Shown here one piece after another: positions 1 to 8,792 of a stretch of DNA of 64,000 bases. The notes beneath the pieces are model-generated. The model ran no database searches and was not told the origin of the DNA. It saw only the letters and a program-made list of their open reading frames with translations. The translations under genes were made by a program, and so were the position numbers. The number at the start of each line of letters is the position of its first letter. Within the stretch, counting starts at the first letter, position 1. Source of the DNA: Carboxylicivirga sp. M1479 (GTDB lineage: Bacteria; Bacteroidota; Bacteroidia; Bacteroidales; Marinilabiliaceae); contig NZ_VKDE01000031.1 of the NCBI RefSeq assembly GCF_007097485.1, forward strand, positions 1-64,000, written 5' to 3'.

Positions 1-107
1 ACTTATATTTAGATCAGAAAAGAAAGCTTGGCATTGCCAAAAGAATACAAAAACAGATTGACAAATATGGATTTAACCCTGATGAACTCAACTTTGCATC
101 AAGCTGA
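1..107 (+). CDS. 3' end of a gene cut by the window edge
   Basis: An open frame entering from the left edge (codons in phase from base 3) runs 34 codons to a TGA at 105-107. The residues are lysine- and arginine-rich (LYLDQKRKLGIAKRI near the start, ending NFASS), with an amphipathic look. No start is inside the window. The family cannot be recognised from this tail; a helical C-terminus of a DNA-binding or coiled-coil protein would fit but is a guess. The next 160 bases hold no gene that I can see. Confidence 0.4.
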   Translation, partial: LYLDQKRKLGIAKRIQKQIDKYGFNPDELNFASS

Positions 108-268
108 TTTACAGGACTTAAATTTTACGTTAGTCAGAATATAAGAATTGCTAAAGCGACAATCTTTAATGCCTTTTTAAGAAATGTCATTGTATTTTGT
201 TTGATATTACATGCGAAATAGTTCATCGTAACAAATACGTGAACTTATTGTAGGAAATAGAATGAACC

Positions 269-652
269 TTATCCTAATGTTGTGGTCATGTAATACTCTA
301 AAGGCAACGAAAAGTAGGTAATATACTGTGTGATGATCTGTTCAATTGGTTGGACTTGTAGTTTGTCTCTACTATTAAGCAATGTTGTCAAATCTTGACT
401 AAATATTTTGACTTGACAAATGAACTCTTGAAATGTACTGAGGAACTGTAAATTATTTCGTTCTTGTGCAGTTTTTCGATACGAAATAAAACCTTGTATC
501 TTATCAGTGCCAGCAACAAGTTCTGTTTGTGTTGAATTAGTCAAATATGATAAATTGCGGTATGCAAAGCCAGAAGTCGAAAATAATCCCACAAACATGA
601 CTATCCCAAGGGATAATTTAAATAGGATTTTATATAATTTTCTCTTACTCAT
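269..652 (-). CDS. small exported or membrane-anchored hypothetical protein
   Basis: A 127-residue protein of unknown function. I start it at the methionine of MSKRKLYKILFKLSLGIVMF because this gives a basic N-terminus followed by a hydrophobic segment (about residues 10-30), a typical signal peptide or anchor. The upstream in-frame methionine (base 730) would place 26 extra residues before it. The mature part is polar, rich in Gln, Thr and Leu, with no motif I recognise. It stands alone, divergent from the next gene. Confidence 0.5.
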   Translation of the reverse strand: MSKRKLYKILFKLSLGIVMFVGLFSTSGFAYRNLSYLTNSTQTELVAGTDKIQGFISYRKTAQERNNLQFLSTFQEFICQVKIFSQDLTTLLNSRDKLQVQPIEQIITQYITYFSLPLEYYMTTTLG

Positions 653-873
653 TCTAGTGTAAAAGTACGAAATAACAATCAGCCTGAAAAATACGTGTGA
701 CGATTGTGTTGAGGTGGATTGTGTAGCCATCCTTTTAGCCTGATCTTACAATGTATTGTTAGCTGACCAAAATCATCCCTCTTTTCTTCTCATCCCAACA
801 TTTTTAACTTATTTTGCTCTTCTTTGTTTAACAAGTCTGTTAGTCTAATTTCTAATTGTCTATTATCTGCCCA

Positions 874-3855
874 ATGAATAATAATATCGACGAGTTAGCA
901 CTCTCCAATTTATATAACCGCAAACGTTCCGATCGTGATATCTTTCAGGAGCTGATGGCTTTTAAGGTGAAAGAAGTATTGCTTATTGCCAACCACTACG
1001 ATGCTTACAGTATTGTGCGTGAGGGACGCTTTTTTGATAAGATTTTTGGCGAATATCTGCAGCTAAATCTTTTTACCGCGCCGCGTATTACCAGTGTTGC
1101 TACCTGTGCCGAAGCCGAAGAGTTAATGGCTGAGCGTGATTTCGATATGATCATCCTTATGGCTGGGCTCGATAAGCAATTGCCCCTACAAATGAGTGCC
1201 CGTTTAAAAGAGGTGCAGCCCAATGTGCCAATTCTTTTGATGGTTAATAACAATGCCGATCTGAAATTTTTCGACGAAGCCAGTGGTAACATTGAGCATA
1301 TCGATCGGGTGTTTGTGTGGAATGGCGACTCACGCGTGTTTTTGGCCATGATTAAATATGTTGAGGATAAAATGAATGTGGCCAACGATGTAAAGGTGGG
1401 CGATGTACGCGTTATTCTCCTGGTTGAGGATTCGCAAAAATACTATACCCGCTACTTGCCCTTGTTGTATTCAATTATCATGCGACAAACCCAGGCGATA
1501 CTGGAGGAAGAGTCGAGCGATCAGTTACACAAAATAATGAAGATGCGTGTGCGTCCGAAAATTTTGCTGGTAAGTAACTATGAAGATGCCGTTGAAATTG
1601 TCGACGAGTACCTGGATAATTTAATTTGTGTTATATCCGATGTGCAATATGCTCGCAATGGGGTTGACGATGTGGATGCGGGGGTTGAGTTGATTAAATA
1701 TGTGAAGTCAAAAACCATCATCCCCACATTACTGCAGTCATCGGATCCTGCTAATGCCTTAAGGGCAGAGGCTGTTAATTCCGATTTTATCGATAAAAAC
1801 TCCGATAGCCTAAGTCTCGATATTTATAATTTCATCCATCAGAAACTGGGCTTTGGTAATTTTGTATTTAAAAATAGCCGTGGTGCCAAGGTGGCAGTAG
1901 CCCGTAATATGAAAGAGTTTTTGGAGTGCATTCAAGATGTATCGCCCGAGTCGCTTTTGTATCATGCCCGACGAAATGGTATTTCAACCTGGTTAATGGC
2001 TCGTGGCGAAATAACCATCGCTAAGCAATTGCGCCCATATCGTATTGAGGATTTTGATAGCTTTACAAAGCTACGCCAGGCCATACTCGATGTGTTTGAA
2101 GATGTTCGCTTGAAACGTTTACGTGGTAAGGTGGTCATGTTCGATAAAGAAAAAGTAAAAAGTAGCCGTTACATTGTTCGCATTGGCGAAGGTTCATTTG
2201 GTGGTAAAGGGCGAGGTGTGGCTTTCTTGAGTAATTTTATCGAGAATATTAGTTTCGATCGCATTGTTGATGATATTAATATTCGCATTCCTGCCACAAC
2301 CATCATTGGCGCTGGTGAGTTCACGCATTTCATTGAGAAGAATAATTTATATACCCTCGCTTTTGTTGAGAAGAAGTACGACGAGATTAAAGAGTTATTC
2401 CTGAAATCGGATTTAAGCGATGAGGTGAATGAGAAGCTCATGCAATATGTTGAGGTGATGGATCAGCCCTTGGCCATTCGATCGTCTGGTTTGTTTGAAG
2501 ATAGCCTCTTGCAACCTTTTGCTGGTGTTTATGCCACCTACATGGTGCCGAATAATCATCCAGATATAAATGAACGATTTAAGCAATTGTGTACGGCGGT
2601 CAAGTTGGTTTATGCATCCATGTTTAGTGATCCTGCCAAGGCCTATTTCGATGCTGTTAATTACAAAATTGAAGAGGAGAAAATGGCCGTCATCATCCAG
2701 GAAGTAGTGGGTGGTAAAGTGGGCGATCGTTTCTATCCTCACATCAGTGGTGTGGCTCAATCATACAATTATTATCCTTTTTCTTACATGAAACCCGAAG
2801 ATGGTTTTGCAGTATTGGGTGTTGGTTTAGGTAAGTATGTGGTTGGTGGCGAAAAGGCCTACCGCTTTTGTCCCAAGCACCCAAAGCTGGAACTGAATTC
2901 TATTCAGGATCAGATTAAAGATTCGCAAACGCACTTTTATGCCTTGGATCTGGAGAAAGAGGACTATTGTTTGGAAACAGGAGGCGAAGATGCCGCCATC
3001 GTCAAGCTAAATATTAAAGAGGCCGAGGAAGATGGTAACCTTAAGCATTGTGCCACGGTGTATGATTATAGTTATGATCGCATGGTCAATGATTTTTCAA
3101 AACGTGGCCCTCGTGTGATCAACTATTCCAATATTTTAAAATACGATTACATTCCACTGTCGCGAACGCTTGATATGTTGCTTCGCTTTTTTAAAGAAGC
3201 CATGGGTGCACCAGTGGAGATTGAGTTTGCTGTAGACTTAGAACCGGGACGCCGTAATCTGCCAACTTTACATCTTCTTCAGATAAAACCATTAATCAGG
3301 GTTGAGAACAATGTCAACATCGATTTTGATGAGGTGGATAAGAGTAAAATGATTCTGCAGTCTATTAAAGGCATGGGTAATGGGCGCTTAAATCACATCA
3401 AAGACGTGGTGTACATGAACATTGATGTGTTTGATCGTACTAAAACAGCTGAGATGGGAGCCGAAATGGCTGAAATCAATAAGTACTTTGAGGAGCAGGG
3501 TAAGGAATATGTGCTGGTTGGCCCTGGTCGTTGGGGTACCCGCGATCGCTTTACGGGCATTCCAGTGTTCTGGTCGCAAATATCCCATGCACGTGTTATT
3601 GTGGAGATGGGCTTGCCAGATTTTCCTTTGGATGCATCCTTGGGTTCTCACTTCTTCCATAATGTCACTTCCATGAATGTGGGGTATTTTAGTGTGCATA
3701 ATAATGGCGAGGAGCAGTTTGTTAATCTGGATATGCTGAAAGAACAAACGCTAGTGCGTGAAACAGTGTATTTCCGCCACGTAGAATTTAATGAGCCATT
3801 GACTATACTGATGGATGGCAAACAGCAAAAAGCAGCCATTGTCGTTAATGATTAA
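874..3855 (+). CDS. receiver-like / PEP-pyruvate-binding domain fusion protein (PPDK-type N-domain)
   Basis: A 993-residue soluble protein. Residues about 25-165 and 178-335 look like two response-regulator receiver folds; the second keeps an acidic pair (LLVEDS) at the usual place. From about residue 435 there is a PEP/pyruvate-binding ATP-grasp domain as in pyruvate phosphate dikinase and PEP synthase: glycine-rich GEGSFGGKGRGVAF, then AIRSSGLFEDSL and FAGVYAT near 535-560, and LLQIKPLIR near 803. I do not see the phosphohistidine swivel domain or the TIM-barrel PEP domain that complete dikinases carry, so it cannot be assumed to make PEP. The start is the ATG at 874; an in-frame TTG 18 bases upstream is less likely. 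It is followed by acs on the same strand, behind a terminator. Exact reaction unknown. Confidence 0.75.
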   Translation: MNNNIDELALSNLYNRKRSDRDIFQELMAFKVKEVLLIANHYDAYSIVREGRFFDKIFGEYLQLNLFTAPRITSVATCAEAEELMAERDFDMIILMAGLDKQLPLQMSARLKEVQPNVPILLMVNNNADLKFFDEASGNIEHIDRVFVWNGDSRVFLAMIKYVEDKMNVANDVKVGDVRVILLVEDSQKYYTRYLPLLYSIIMRQTQAILEEESSDQLHKIMKMRVRPKILLVSNYEDAVEIVDEYLDNLICVISDVQYARNGVDDVDAGVELIKYVKSKTIIPTLLQSSDPANALRAEAVNSDFIDKNSDSLSLDIYNFIHQKLGFGNFVFKNSRGAKVAVARNMKEFLECIQDVSPESLLYHARRNGISTWLMARGEITIAKQLRPYRIEDFDSFTKLRQAILDVFEDVRLKRLRGKVVMFDKEKVKSSRYIVRIGEGSFGGKGRGVAFLSNFIENISFDRIVDDINIRIPATTIIGAGEFTHFIEKNNLYTLAFVEKKYDEIKELFLKSDLSDEVNEKLMQYVEVMDQPLAIRSSGLFEDSLLQPFAGVYATYMVPNNHPDINERFKQLCTAVKLVYASMFSDPAKAYFDAVNYKIEEEKMAVIIQEVVGGKVGDRFYPHISGVAQSYNYYPFSYMKPEDGFAVLGVGLGKYVVGGEKAYRFCPKHPKLELNSIQDQIKDSQTHFYALDLEKEDYCLETGGEDAAIVKLNIKEAEEDGNLKHCATVYDYSYDRMVNDFSKRGPRVINYSNILKYDYIPLSRTLDMLLRFFKEAMGAPVEIEFAVDLEPGRRNLPTLHLLQIKPLIRVENNVNIDFDEVDKSKMILQSIKGMGNGRLNHIKDVVYMNIDVFDRTKTAEMGAEMAEINKYFEEQGKEYVLVGPGRWGTRDRFTGIPVFWSQISHARVIVEMGLPDFPLDASLGSHFFHNVTSMNVGYFSVHNNGEEQFVNLDMLKEQTLVRETVYFRHVEFNEPLTILMDGKQQKAAIVVND

Positions 3856-3880
3856 ATTGGAAAGACCAACTATATTGAAT

Positions 3881-3908
3881 GAGGCCGTATTTGTTACGGC
3901 CTTTTTTT
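3881..3908 (+). terminator. Rho-independent terminator after the PEP-binding fusion gene
   Basis: A 7-bp GC-rich stem (GGCCGTA / TACGGCC, 5-nt loop) is followed by seven T residues, 25 bases after the stop codon. Confidence 0.85.
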
Positions 3909-4008
3909 ATTATTAAAGACAAATCAGTCTTAAATGTTGATTATGAAATTATCTATTTATACCTTGATGACAATCACATTGTTAACCAAGAGATAAACTG
4001 ATAATTTT

Positions 4009-5898
4009 ATGATGGATTCAAAAGGTTTTGTGCATCCCTCGCACGAAGTAAAGGCGTATGCAACCATTCAATCATACGACGAATTGTACCAAGATTCAAT
4101 TGAAAACAGAGAAGAGTTCTGGGCTAAAGAAGCTGCACTGTTGGAGTGGTATAAGCCCTGGAATAAGGTTTTGGATGATAGTCAGCACCCATTCTATAAA
4201 TGGTTTGTGGGTGCTAAAACCAATATCATTCACAATGCCATTGATCGACATCTTAAAACGGCTACCAGAAATAAGTTAGCACTTATTTGGGAGGGCGAGC
4301 CTGGAGATTTAAAGACCTACTCCTACCATGCATTAAATCGCGAAGTGGCCGAATTTGCCAATATCCTTAAAGCAATGGGAGTGCATAAGGGGGATATTGT
4401 GACCATATACATGCCTCAAATTCCGGAGCAAATATTTGCTATGTTAGCCTGTGCTAAAATTGGTGCTGCCCATAGTGTCGTGTATGGCGGTTTTAGTCAC
4501 GAGGCATTAGCCGAGCGGATTAATGCAGCCAATAGTCGGGTGGTGATCACTGCCGATGGAGGTTATCGCCGGGGGAAAGCGACTAAGCTAAAGGATATTG
4601 TGAACAAAGCAATGGAATTATCGCCAACCATGGAAGTGTGCATCACGGTAAAACGCACTGGCGAAGAAGTGTATATGGAGAATGACCGTGATTATTGGTA
4701 TCACGATTTGAAAGCATTACCCATAGCCAGTCATAAGTGCGACACCGAACAGATGGATGCAGAAGATATGCTATTCCTTTTATATACTTCAGGATCCACT
4801 GGTAAGCCAAAGGGTTTGGTGCACACACACGGCGGCTATAGTGTTTACACCTCTGCTACTCATCGCATGGTATTTGACATTAAGCCTGAGGATCGTTGGT
4901 GGTGTGCGGCCGATCCAGGCTGGATTACGGGACATAGTTATATGGTCTACGGTCCTTTAATTAATGGATCCACAATCTTTATGTACGAGGGGGCTCCTAA
5001 TCATCCTTACCCTGATCGCTGGTGGCGTATGGTTGATAAATATGGAATTACAGTGCTATATACCTCACCAACAGCCATTCGTGGTTTAATGCGTTATGGC
5101 GAATCATGGGTTAACCGGCACGATTTAAGTTCGCTCAGGTTGCTTGGTTCTGTGGGCGAGCCTATCAATCCAGAGGCATGGCGTTGGTATCACGAGGTTG
5201 TGGGCGATAAAAAATGCCCAATTATGGATACCTGGTGGCAAACTGAAACTGGCGGCTTTGTTATTACTCCTTTGCCAGTTACACCTTTAAAGCCTGGCTC
5301 TGCTACTAAGCCTTTTTTCGGTCATGAAGTGGGAGTGGTTGATGAATCCGGAAAAGATGTTGGCGTTAATGAAGTGGGAGCCTTGGTTATTAAAAATCCC
5401 TGGCCAGGCATGGCGCGTACCATCATGGATGATGATGAACGTTATCATGAAACCTATTGGTCGAAGTTTGAGGATCAAAAATATTATCATGCGGGTGATT
5501 CTGCACGAAAGGATGAAGATGGATATTATTGGATTATAGGTCGTAGTGATGATGTGATAAAGGTAAGTGGCTATCGTTTGGGAACAGCCGAAATTGAAAG
5601 TGCAGCTGTGAGTCATCCCGATGTTGCAGAGGCGGCAGCTATTGCTTTACCGCACGAACTAAAAGGAAGCGGCATACATGTTTATGTTATTTTAAAATCT
5701 GGCAAAGAGGGTAGTAAAGAGTTGGCAAAGCTCTTGCTTGATCATGTATCCAAGGTGATGGGGCCAATAGCCCGTCCTGAAGAAGTGATATTTGCCGATG
5801 CTTTACCTAAAACACGTAGTGGGAAAATTATGCGTCGTGTATTAAAAGCACGAGCGTTGGGCGAAGATGAAGGAGATTTGAGTACTTTAGATGATTAA
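4009..5898 (+). CDS. acsA: acetyl-coenzyme A synthetase (AMP-forming)
   Basis: Converts acetate, ATP and CoA to acetyl-CoA through an acetyl-adenylate. The 629 residues match the family (about 630-660). Visible signatures are the adenylate-forming P-loop motif YTSGSTGKPKGLVHTHGG near residue 260, DTWWQTETGG near 407, the hinge region GRSDDVIKVSGYRLG near 511, and the C-terminal PKTRSGKIMRR, whose lysine (about K606) is the catalytic residue regulated by acetylation in characterised Acs enzymes. Two ATG codons are adjacent at the start; the first is used here. It sits after the PEP-binding fusion gene and converges on fabD with a shared terminator. A propionyl-CoA synthetase is a less likely alternative. 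Confidence 0.93.
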   Translation: MMDSKGFVHPSHEVKAYATIQSYDELYQDSIENREEFWAKEAALLEWYKPWNKVLDDSQHPFYKWFVGAKTNIIHNAIDRHLKTATRNKLALIWEGEPGDLKTYSYHALNREVAEFANILKAMGVHKGDIVTIYMPQIPEQIFAMLACAKIGAAHSVVYGGFSHEALAERINAANSRVVITADGGYRRGKATKLKDIVNKAMELSPTMEVCITVKRTGEEVYMENDRDYWYHDLKALPIASHKCDTEQMDAEDMLFLLYTSGSTGKPKGLVHTHGGYSVYTSATHRMVFDIKPEDRWWCAADPGWITGHSYMVYGPLINGSTIFMYEGAPNHPYPDRWWRMVDKYGITVLYTSPTAIRGLMRYGESWVNRHDLSSLRLLGSVGEPINPEAWRWYHEVVGDKKCPIMDTWWQTETGGFVITPLPVTPLKPGSATKPFFGHEVGVVDESGKDVGVNEVGALVIKNPWPGMARTIMDDDERYHETYWSKFEDQKYYHAGDSARKDEDGYYWIIGRSDDVIKVSGYRLGTAEIESAAVSHPDVAEAAAIALPHELKGSGIHVYVILKSGKEGSKELAKLLLDHVSKVMGPIARPEEVIFADALPKTRSGKIMRRVLKARALGEDEGDLSTLDD

Positions 5899-5901
5899 TA
5901 A

Positions 5902-5936
5902 AAATAAAGGGCAAGCTTACTGCTTGCCCTTTATTT
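5902..5936. terminator. bidirectional terminator between acsA and fabD
   Basis: The stem GGGCAAGC / GCTTGCCC with a 5-nt loop is flanked by A-rich sequence on the left and T-rich on the right, so it can end transcription from acsA (plus) and fabD (minus). Confidence 0.85.
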
Positions 5937-5977
5937 TTTATCTTTAATCTATTAGATTAATATCTAATAGTCTTTTT

Positions 5978-6868
5978 CTAGCCTTGGAAAGTGCTATAAC
6001 CTGCAGTTTCCATTTTACGATCAACTTTCTTTACCAAGCCTTGTAATACTTTACCCGGCCCAACTTCAGTAAAAGATGATACACCATCGTTAATCATATT
6101 CTGTAGTGTTTGTGTCCAACGAACAGGAGCAGTTAATTGTGCAACTAGGTTTCCTTTAATAGTTGCAGGATCGGTAACCGCTTGTGCGTTCACGTTTTGG
6201 TAAACAGGGCAGATAGGCGCGTTAAACTCAGTTGCTTCTATTGCAGCTGCTAGTTCAGTACGTGCAGGCTCCATTAATGGTGAGTGGAAGGCTCCTCCAA
6301 CAGGAAGTTTGATAGCGCGTTTAGCACCTTTTTCTGTTAATACCTCACATGCCTTGTCTACTCCAGCAATTGAACCAGAAATAACCAATTGGCCAGGGCA
6401 ATTATAGTTCGCAGCAACTACAACTTCTTCAATGCTTTCGCAAACTTCTTCTACAATAGCGTCTTCAAGTCCAACGATAGCAGCCATTGTTGATGGCTCA
6501 ACCTCGCAGGCTTTTTGCATTGCTAAGGCGCGCTGAGAAACTAGTTTTAAACCATCTTCAAAATTCATAGCACCCGCAGACACTAAAGCAGAGAATTCGC
6601 CCAATGAGTGTCCTGCTGTCATTTCTGGCTGAAATGTGTCGCCCAATGTTTTTGCTAATATTACCGAATGTAAAAAGATAGCTGGTTGTGTAACTTTTGT
6701 TTGCTTTAGGTCTTCATCAGTACCGTCAAACATTAAGTCTGTAATGCGAAATCCTAATATGTCATTCGCTTTTTCAAATAGTTCCTTTGCCATAGGTGAG
6801 TTCTCATACAAGTCTTTACCCATTCCAACGTACTGGGCACCCTGACCCGGAAATACAAATGCTTTCAT
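5978..6868 (-). CDS. fabD: malonyl-CoA:ACP transacylase FabD
   Basis: Loads malonyl groups from CoA onto acyl carrier protein for fatty-acid elongation. It is 296 residues long, normal for the family. Catalytic features are the N-terminal FPGQGAQYVGMG (residues 6-17), the nucleophile elbow GHSLGE with Ser88, Arg113 in SQRALAMQ that binds the malonyl carboxylate, and His195 in GGAFHSPLM. The start is placed at MKAFVFPGQG; a 16-residue upstream extension lacks family similarity and falls in the leader hairpin. It is monocistronic here, not in a fab operon, with a long structured leader that may control it. Confidence 0.95.
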   Translation of the reverse strand: MKAFVFPGQGAQYVGMGKDLYENSPMAKELFEKANDILGFRITDLMFDGTDEDLKQTKVTQPAIFLHSVILAKTLGDTFQPEMTAGHSLGEFSALVSAGAMNFEDGLKLVSQRALAMQKACEVEPSTMAAIVGLEDAIVEEVCESIEEVVVAANYNCPGQLVISGSIAGVDKACEVLTEKGAKRAIKLPVGGAFHSPLMEPARTELAAAIEATEFNAPICPVYQNVNAQAVTDPATIKGNLVAQLTAPVRWTQTLQNMINDGVSSFTEVGPGKVLQGLVKKVDRKMETAGYSTFQG

Positions 6869-6889
6869 AATTCTATTTGTTTTATTATT

Positions 6890-6936
6890 GCAGGTCACAT
6901 GCGTTGTTAAGAACATTAATTAATTGTGTGACCTGC
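6890..6936 (-). promoter_or_regulatory. stem-loop in the fabD leader
   Basis: A perfect 9-bp inverted repeat (GCAGGTCAC / GTGACCTGC) encloses a 29-nt AT-rich loop, ending about 20 bases before the fabD start codon. There is no T-run after it in the direction of fabD, so it looks like a leader structure and not a terminator. Confidence 0.5.
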
Positions 6937-7045
6937 TTAATAATTTAAATTTTTAATAACTCATCATCCCGGTATTAGCTGCCTTTAGTTGAAAACAACA
7001 AAGGCTCACGGTTGACGAGAGCCATTAATCTTTTATTTATCGGCG

Positions 7046-7053
7046 CAAAGATA
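7046..7053 (-). promoter_or_regulatory. probable promoter -7 box for fabD
   Basis: On the minus strand this reads TATCTTTG, matching the Bacteroidetes TAnnTTTG box. It lies about 180 bases upstream of the fabD start, implying a leader of about 170 nt that contains at least two hairpins. No convincing -33 TTTG was found. Confidence 0.4.
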
Positions 7054-7272
7054 AAGCATAAAAAAGGATAGGACCTAATAATTAGAACAACAATTGCAAA
7101 ATCGACTTTTCATACTTGATGTTCTAAACTATCAGTTTTATAGTGATATAGGGGTTTTACCAATCTTATTTTCCTATGATTTCCTTGCAGTGTATTTGTT
7201 TCGTGTCAGTTTTATAACAGTCAACATGTCTTAATGTGTTTACAATAGTCATTAAATGTTTTGAGTCTGATT

Positions 7273-7346
7273 AAAACGAACCATAAGAATGGCTTCTCAT
7301 GCTGGAGAATGAGAAGCTGCCGAGTCTCGTTTAGTAATTTTTTTAA
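7273..7346 (+). ncRNA. possible structured RNA or orphan terminator
   Basis: The core stem GCTTCTCAT / ATGAGAAGC (7292-7300 / 7309-7317) is enclosed by AAACGA / TCGTTT (7274-7279 / 7327-7332), and a T-rich tract follows at 7338-7344. No gene lies upstream on this strand, so it is either the end of an unannotated small RNA or a leader element of the rpsL transcript. Sequence alone does not separate these. Confidence 0.3.
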
Positions 7347-7658
7347 AAATTAAACCCTTAAAATGAACGTGTAAATTCAATTAATAAAGCTGTACACAGA
7401 GTAATTGTTGAATTTATTTTGTAGTTCCATCTGGGACCAAAAATAAATATATACAGATGAAATAAAATATTTAAAAACAATGTAGGGTCGTACTTACTTG
7501 TGGCACGAATTTAGTTATACAATGACGGTTTTGCTGTTCAGTCTTTCGTCATTACAATGGAACATATGGGTGGACTAACAATTTGTCTACTAGAGAGAAA
7601 AATAGAATTTTTTCAAAAAAAATAGCATTTAGAATGCACGTTTTCCATTGTAAATTAG

Positions 7659-7666
7659 TACTTTTG
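7659..7666 (+). promoter_or_regulatory. candidate -7 box upstream of rpsL (P1)
   Basis: TACTTTTG fits the Bacteroidetes TAnnTTTG consensus, 122 bases before the rpsL start. No clear -33 element at the expected distance. Confidence 0.35.
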
Positions 7667-7732
7667 CAGCGCTTTTTTGTCTAAAATTGTCAAAAAGGCT
7701 GAAAATCAGTGGGGTTTTACAAGGTATTAGTG

Positions 7733-7740
7733 TACCTTTG
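7733..7740 (+). promoter_or_regulatory. candidate -7 box upstream of rpsL (P2)
   Basis: TACCTTTG fits TAnnTTTG exactly and lies 47 bases before the rpsL start, a normal distance. It probably drives the start of the str-S10-spc-alpha transcript, perhaps together with the box at 7659. Confidence 0.5.
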
Positions 7741-7787
7741 CGCTCCGTTTAAAAACGAAATTGTTTAATACAATATATTTAAATTTT

Positions 7788-8171
7788 ATGCCAACAATTC
7801 ATCAGTTAGTTAGAAAAGGACGAACAAAGCAGGTGGAAAAAAGTAAGTCACGTGCTTTAGATGCATGTCCTCAGAGACGAGGAGTGTGTGTAAGGGTGTA
7901 CACAACTACACCAAAGAAGCCTAACTCAGCCATGAGAAAGGTAGCAAGGGTGCGTTTAACCAATGGTAAAGAGGTTAATGCTTACATTCCAGGAGAAGGT
8001 CACAACTTACAAGAGCACTCAATCGTATTAGTACGTGGTGGTCGTGTAAAAGATCTACCAGGTGTTCGTTATCACCTAGTGCGTGGAGCATTAGATGCAT
8101 CAGGAGTAGACGGTCGTACGCAGCGCCGTTCAAAATATGGTACTAAGCGACCAAAGGCTGCTAAAAAGTAA
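7788..8171 (+). CDS. rpsL: 30S ribosomal protein S12
   Basis: Decoding-centre protein of the small subunit, 127 residues. [11 protein letters not shown] (Lys43/44) and [13 protein letters not shown] (Lys88) are the loops where streptomycin-resistance changes occur in other bacteria; both lysines are the sensitive wild type. Asp89 is the position methylthiolated by RimO in E. coli. The start is the ATG of [11 protein letters not shown]; a TTG nine codons upstream is spurious. First gene of the ribosomal cluster; rpsG follows after 119 bases. Confidence 0.97.
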   Translation: MPTIHQLVRKGRTKQVEKSKSRALDACPQRRGVCVRVYTTTPKKPNSAMRKVARVRLTNGKEVNAYIPGEGHNLQEHSIVLVRGGRVKDLPGVRYHLVRGALDASGVDGRTQRRSKYGTKRPKAAKK

Positions 8172-8290
8172 TTTAAGACATTGTGAAGTGCGTTGTTTAC
8201 TTGGTTAATACACTGGATGAGTAAATGTAAACACATTGAAGACTAGTTAAAACAGCCAAGAGAGAATAACAAAGTAAACAAAAAGAGAAG

Positions 8291-8767
8291 ATGAGAAAAA
8301 GTAAACCAAAAAAGAGGATCCTCCTTCCGGATCCAAAGTTCAACGATACAACTGTTACACAATTTGTGAATAACATGATGTTGGACGGTAAGAAATCAAT
8401 CGCTTTCAAAATCTTTTACGATGCTATGGATCGTATTGCTGATAAAGCAGAAAAAGAAGGAAAGCCTGTATTGGAAATTTTCAAAAAAGCACTTGAAAAC
8501 ATTACTCCATCGGTGGAGGTTAAAAGCCGTCGTGTTGGTGGCGCTACTTTTCAGGTTCCAACTGAAATTCGTCCATCCCGAAAAGTATCTATCGGCATGA
8601 AACACTTGATTTTGTTCTCGCGCAAGCGTAGCGGAAAATCAATGGCAGAGAAATTATCTGCTGAAATTGTTGCTGCATACAATTTAGAAGGCGCTGCCTT
8701 TAAAAAGAAAGAAGATATGCATAAGATGGCTGAAGCCAACCGTGCATTTGCTCACTTCAGATTTTAA
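8291..8767 (+). CDS. rpsG: 30S ribosomal protein S7
   Basis: Primary 16S rRNA binder that nucleates assembly of the small-subunit head. 158 residues, usual length, with N-terminal [17 protein letters not shown] and the conserved [16 protein letters not shown]. It lies between rpsL and fusA as in the str operon, 25 bases before fusA. Confidence 0.97.
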   Translation: MRKSKPKKRILLPDPKFNDTTVTQFVNNMMLDGKKSIAFKIFYDAMDRIADKAEKEGKPVLEIFKKALENITPSVEVKSRRVGGATFQVPTEIRPSRKVSIGMKHLILFSRKRSGKSMAEKLSAEIVAAYNLEGAAFKKKEDMHKMAEANRAFAHFRF

Positions 8768-8792
8768 TATAATTAGTTAAGAAATTATTGTC

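Larger units (their letters stand above)
6869..7787. other. 919-bp non-coding region between fabD and rpsL
   Basis: No open frame here looks like a gene. The left part is the fabD leader. The remainder carries several inverted repeats: 7292-7317 (9-bp stem inside a weaker outer pairing 7274-7279 / 7327-7332, followed by a run of T), 7412-7449 (about 10 bp, AT-rich), and 7521-7553 (AATGACG / CGTCATT). Two TAnnTTTG boxes lie at its right end before rpsL. It probably contains the promoters and leader of the ribosomal cluster and possibly a small RNA. Confidence 0.5.

Noticed and set aside
1005-1385. Long antisense open frames inside the large first gene, rpoA, rpsC and others
   Set aside because: They are shadows of well-supported genes on the other strand or frame, with no protein similarity.
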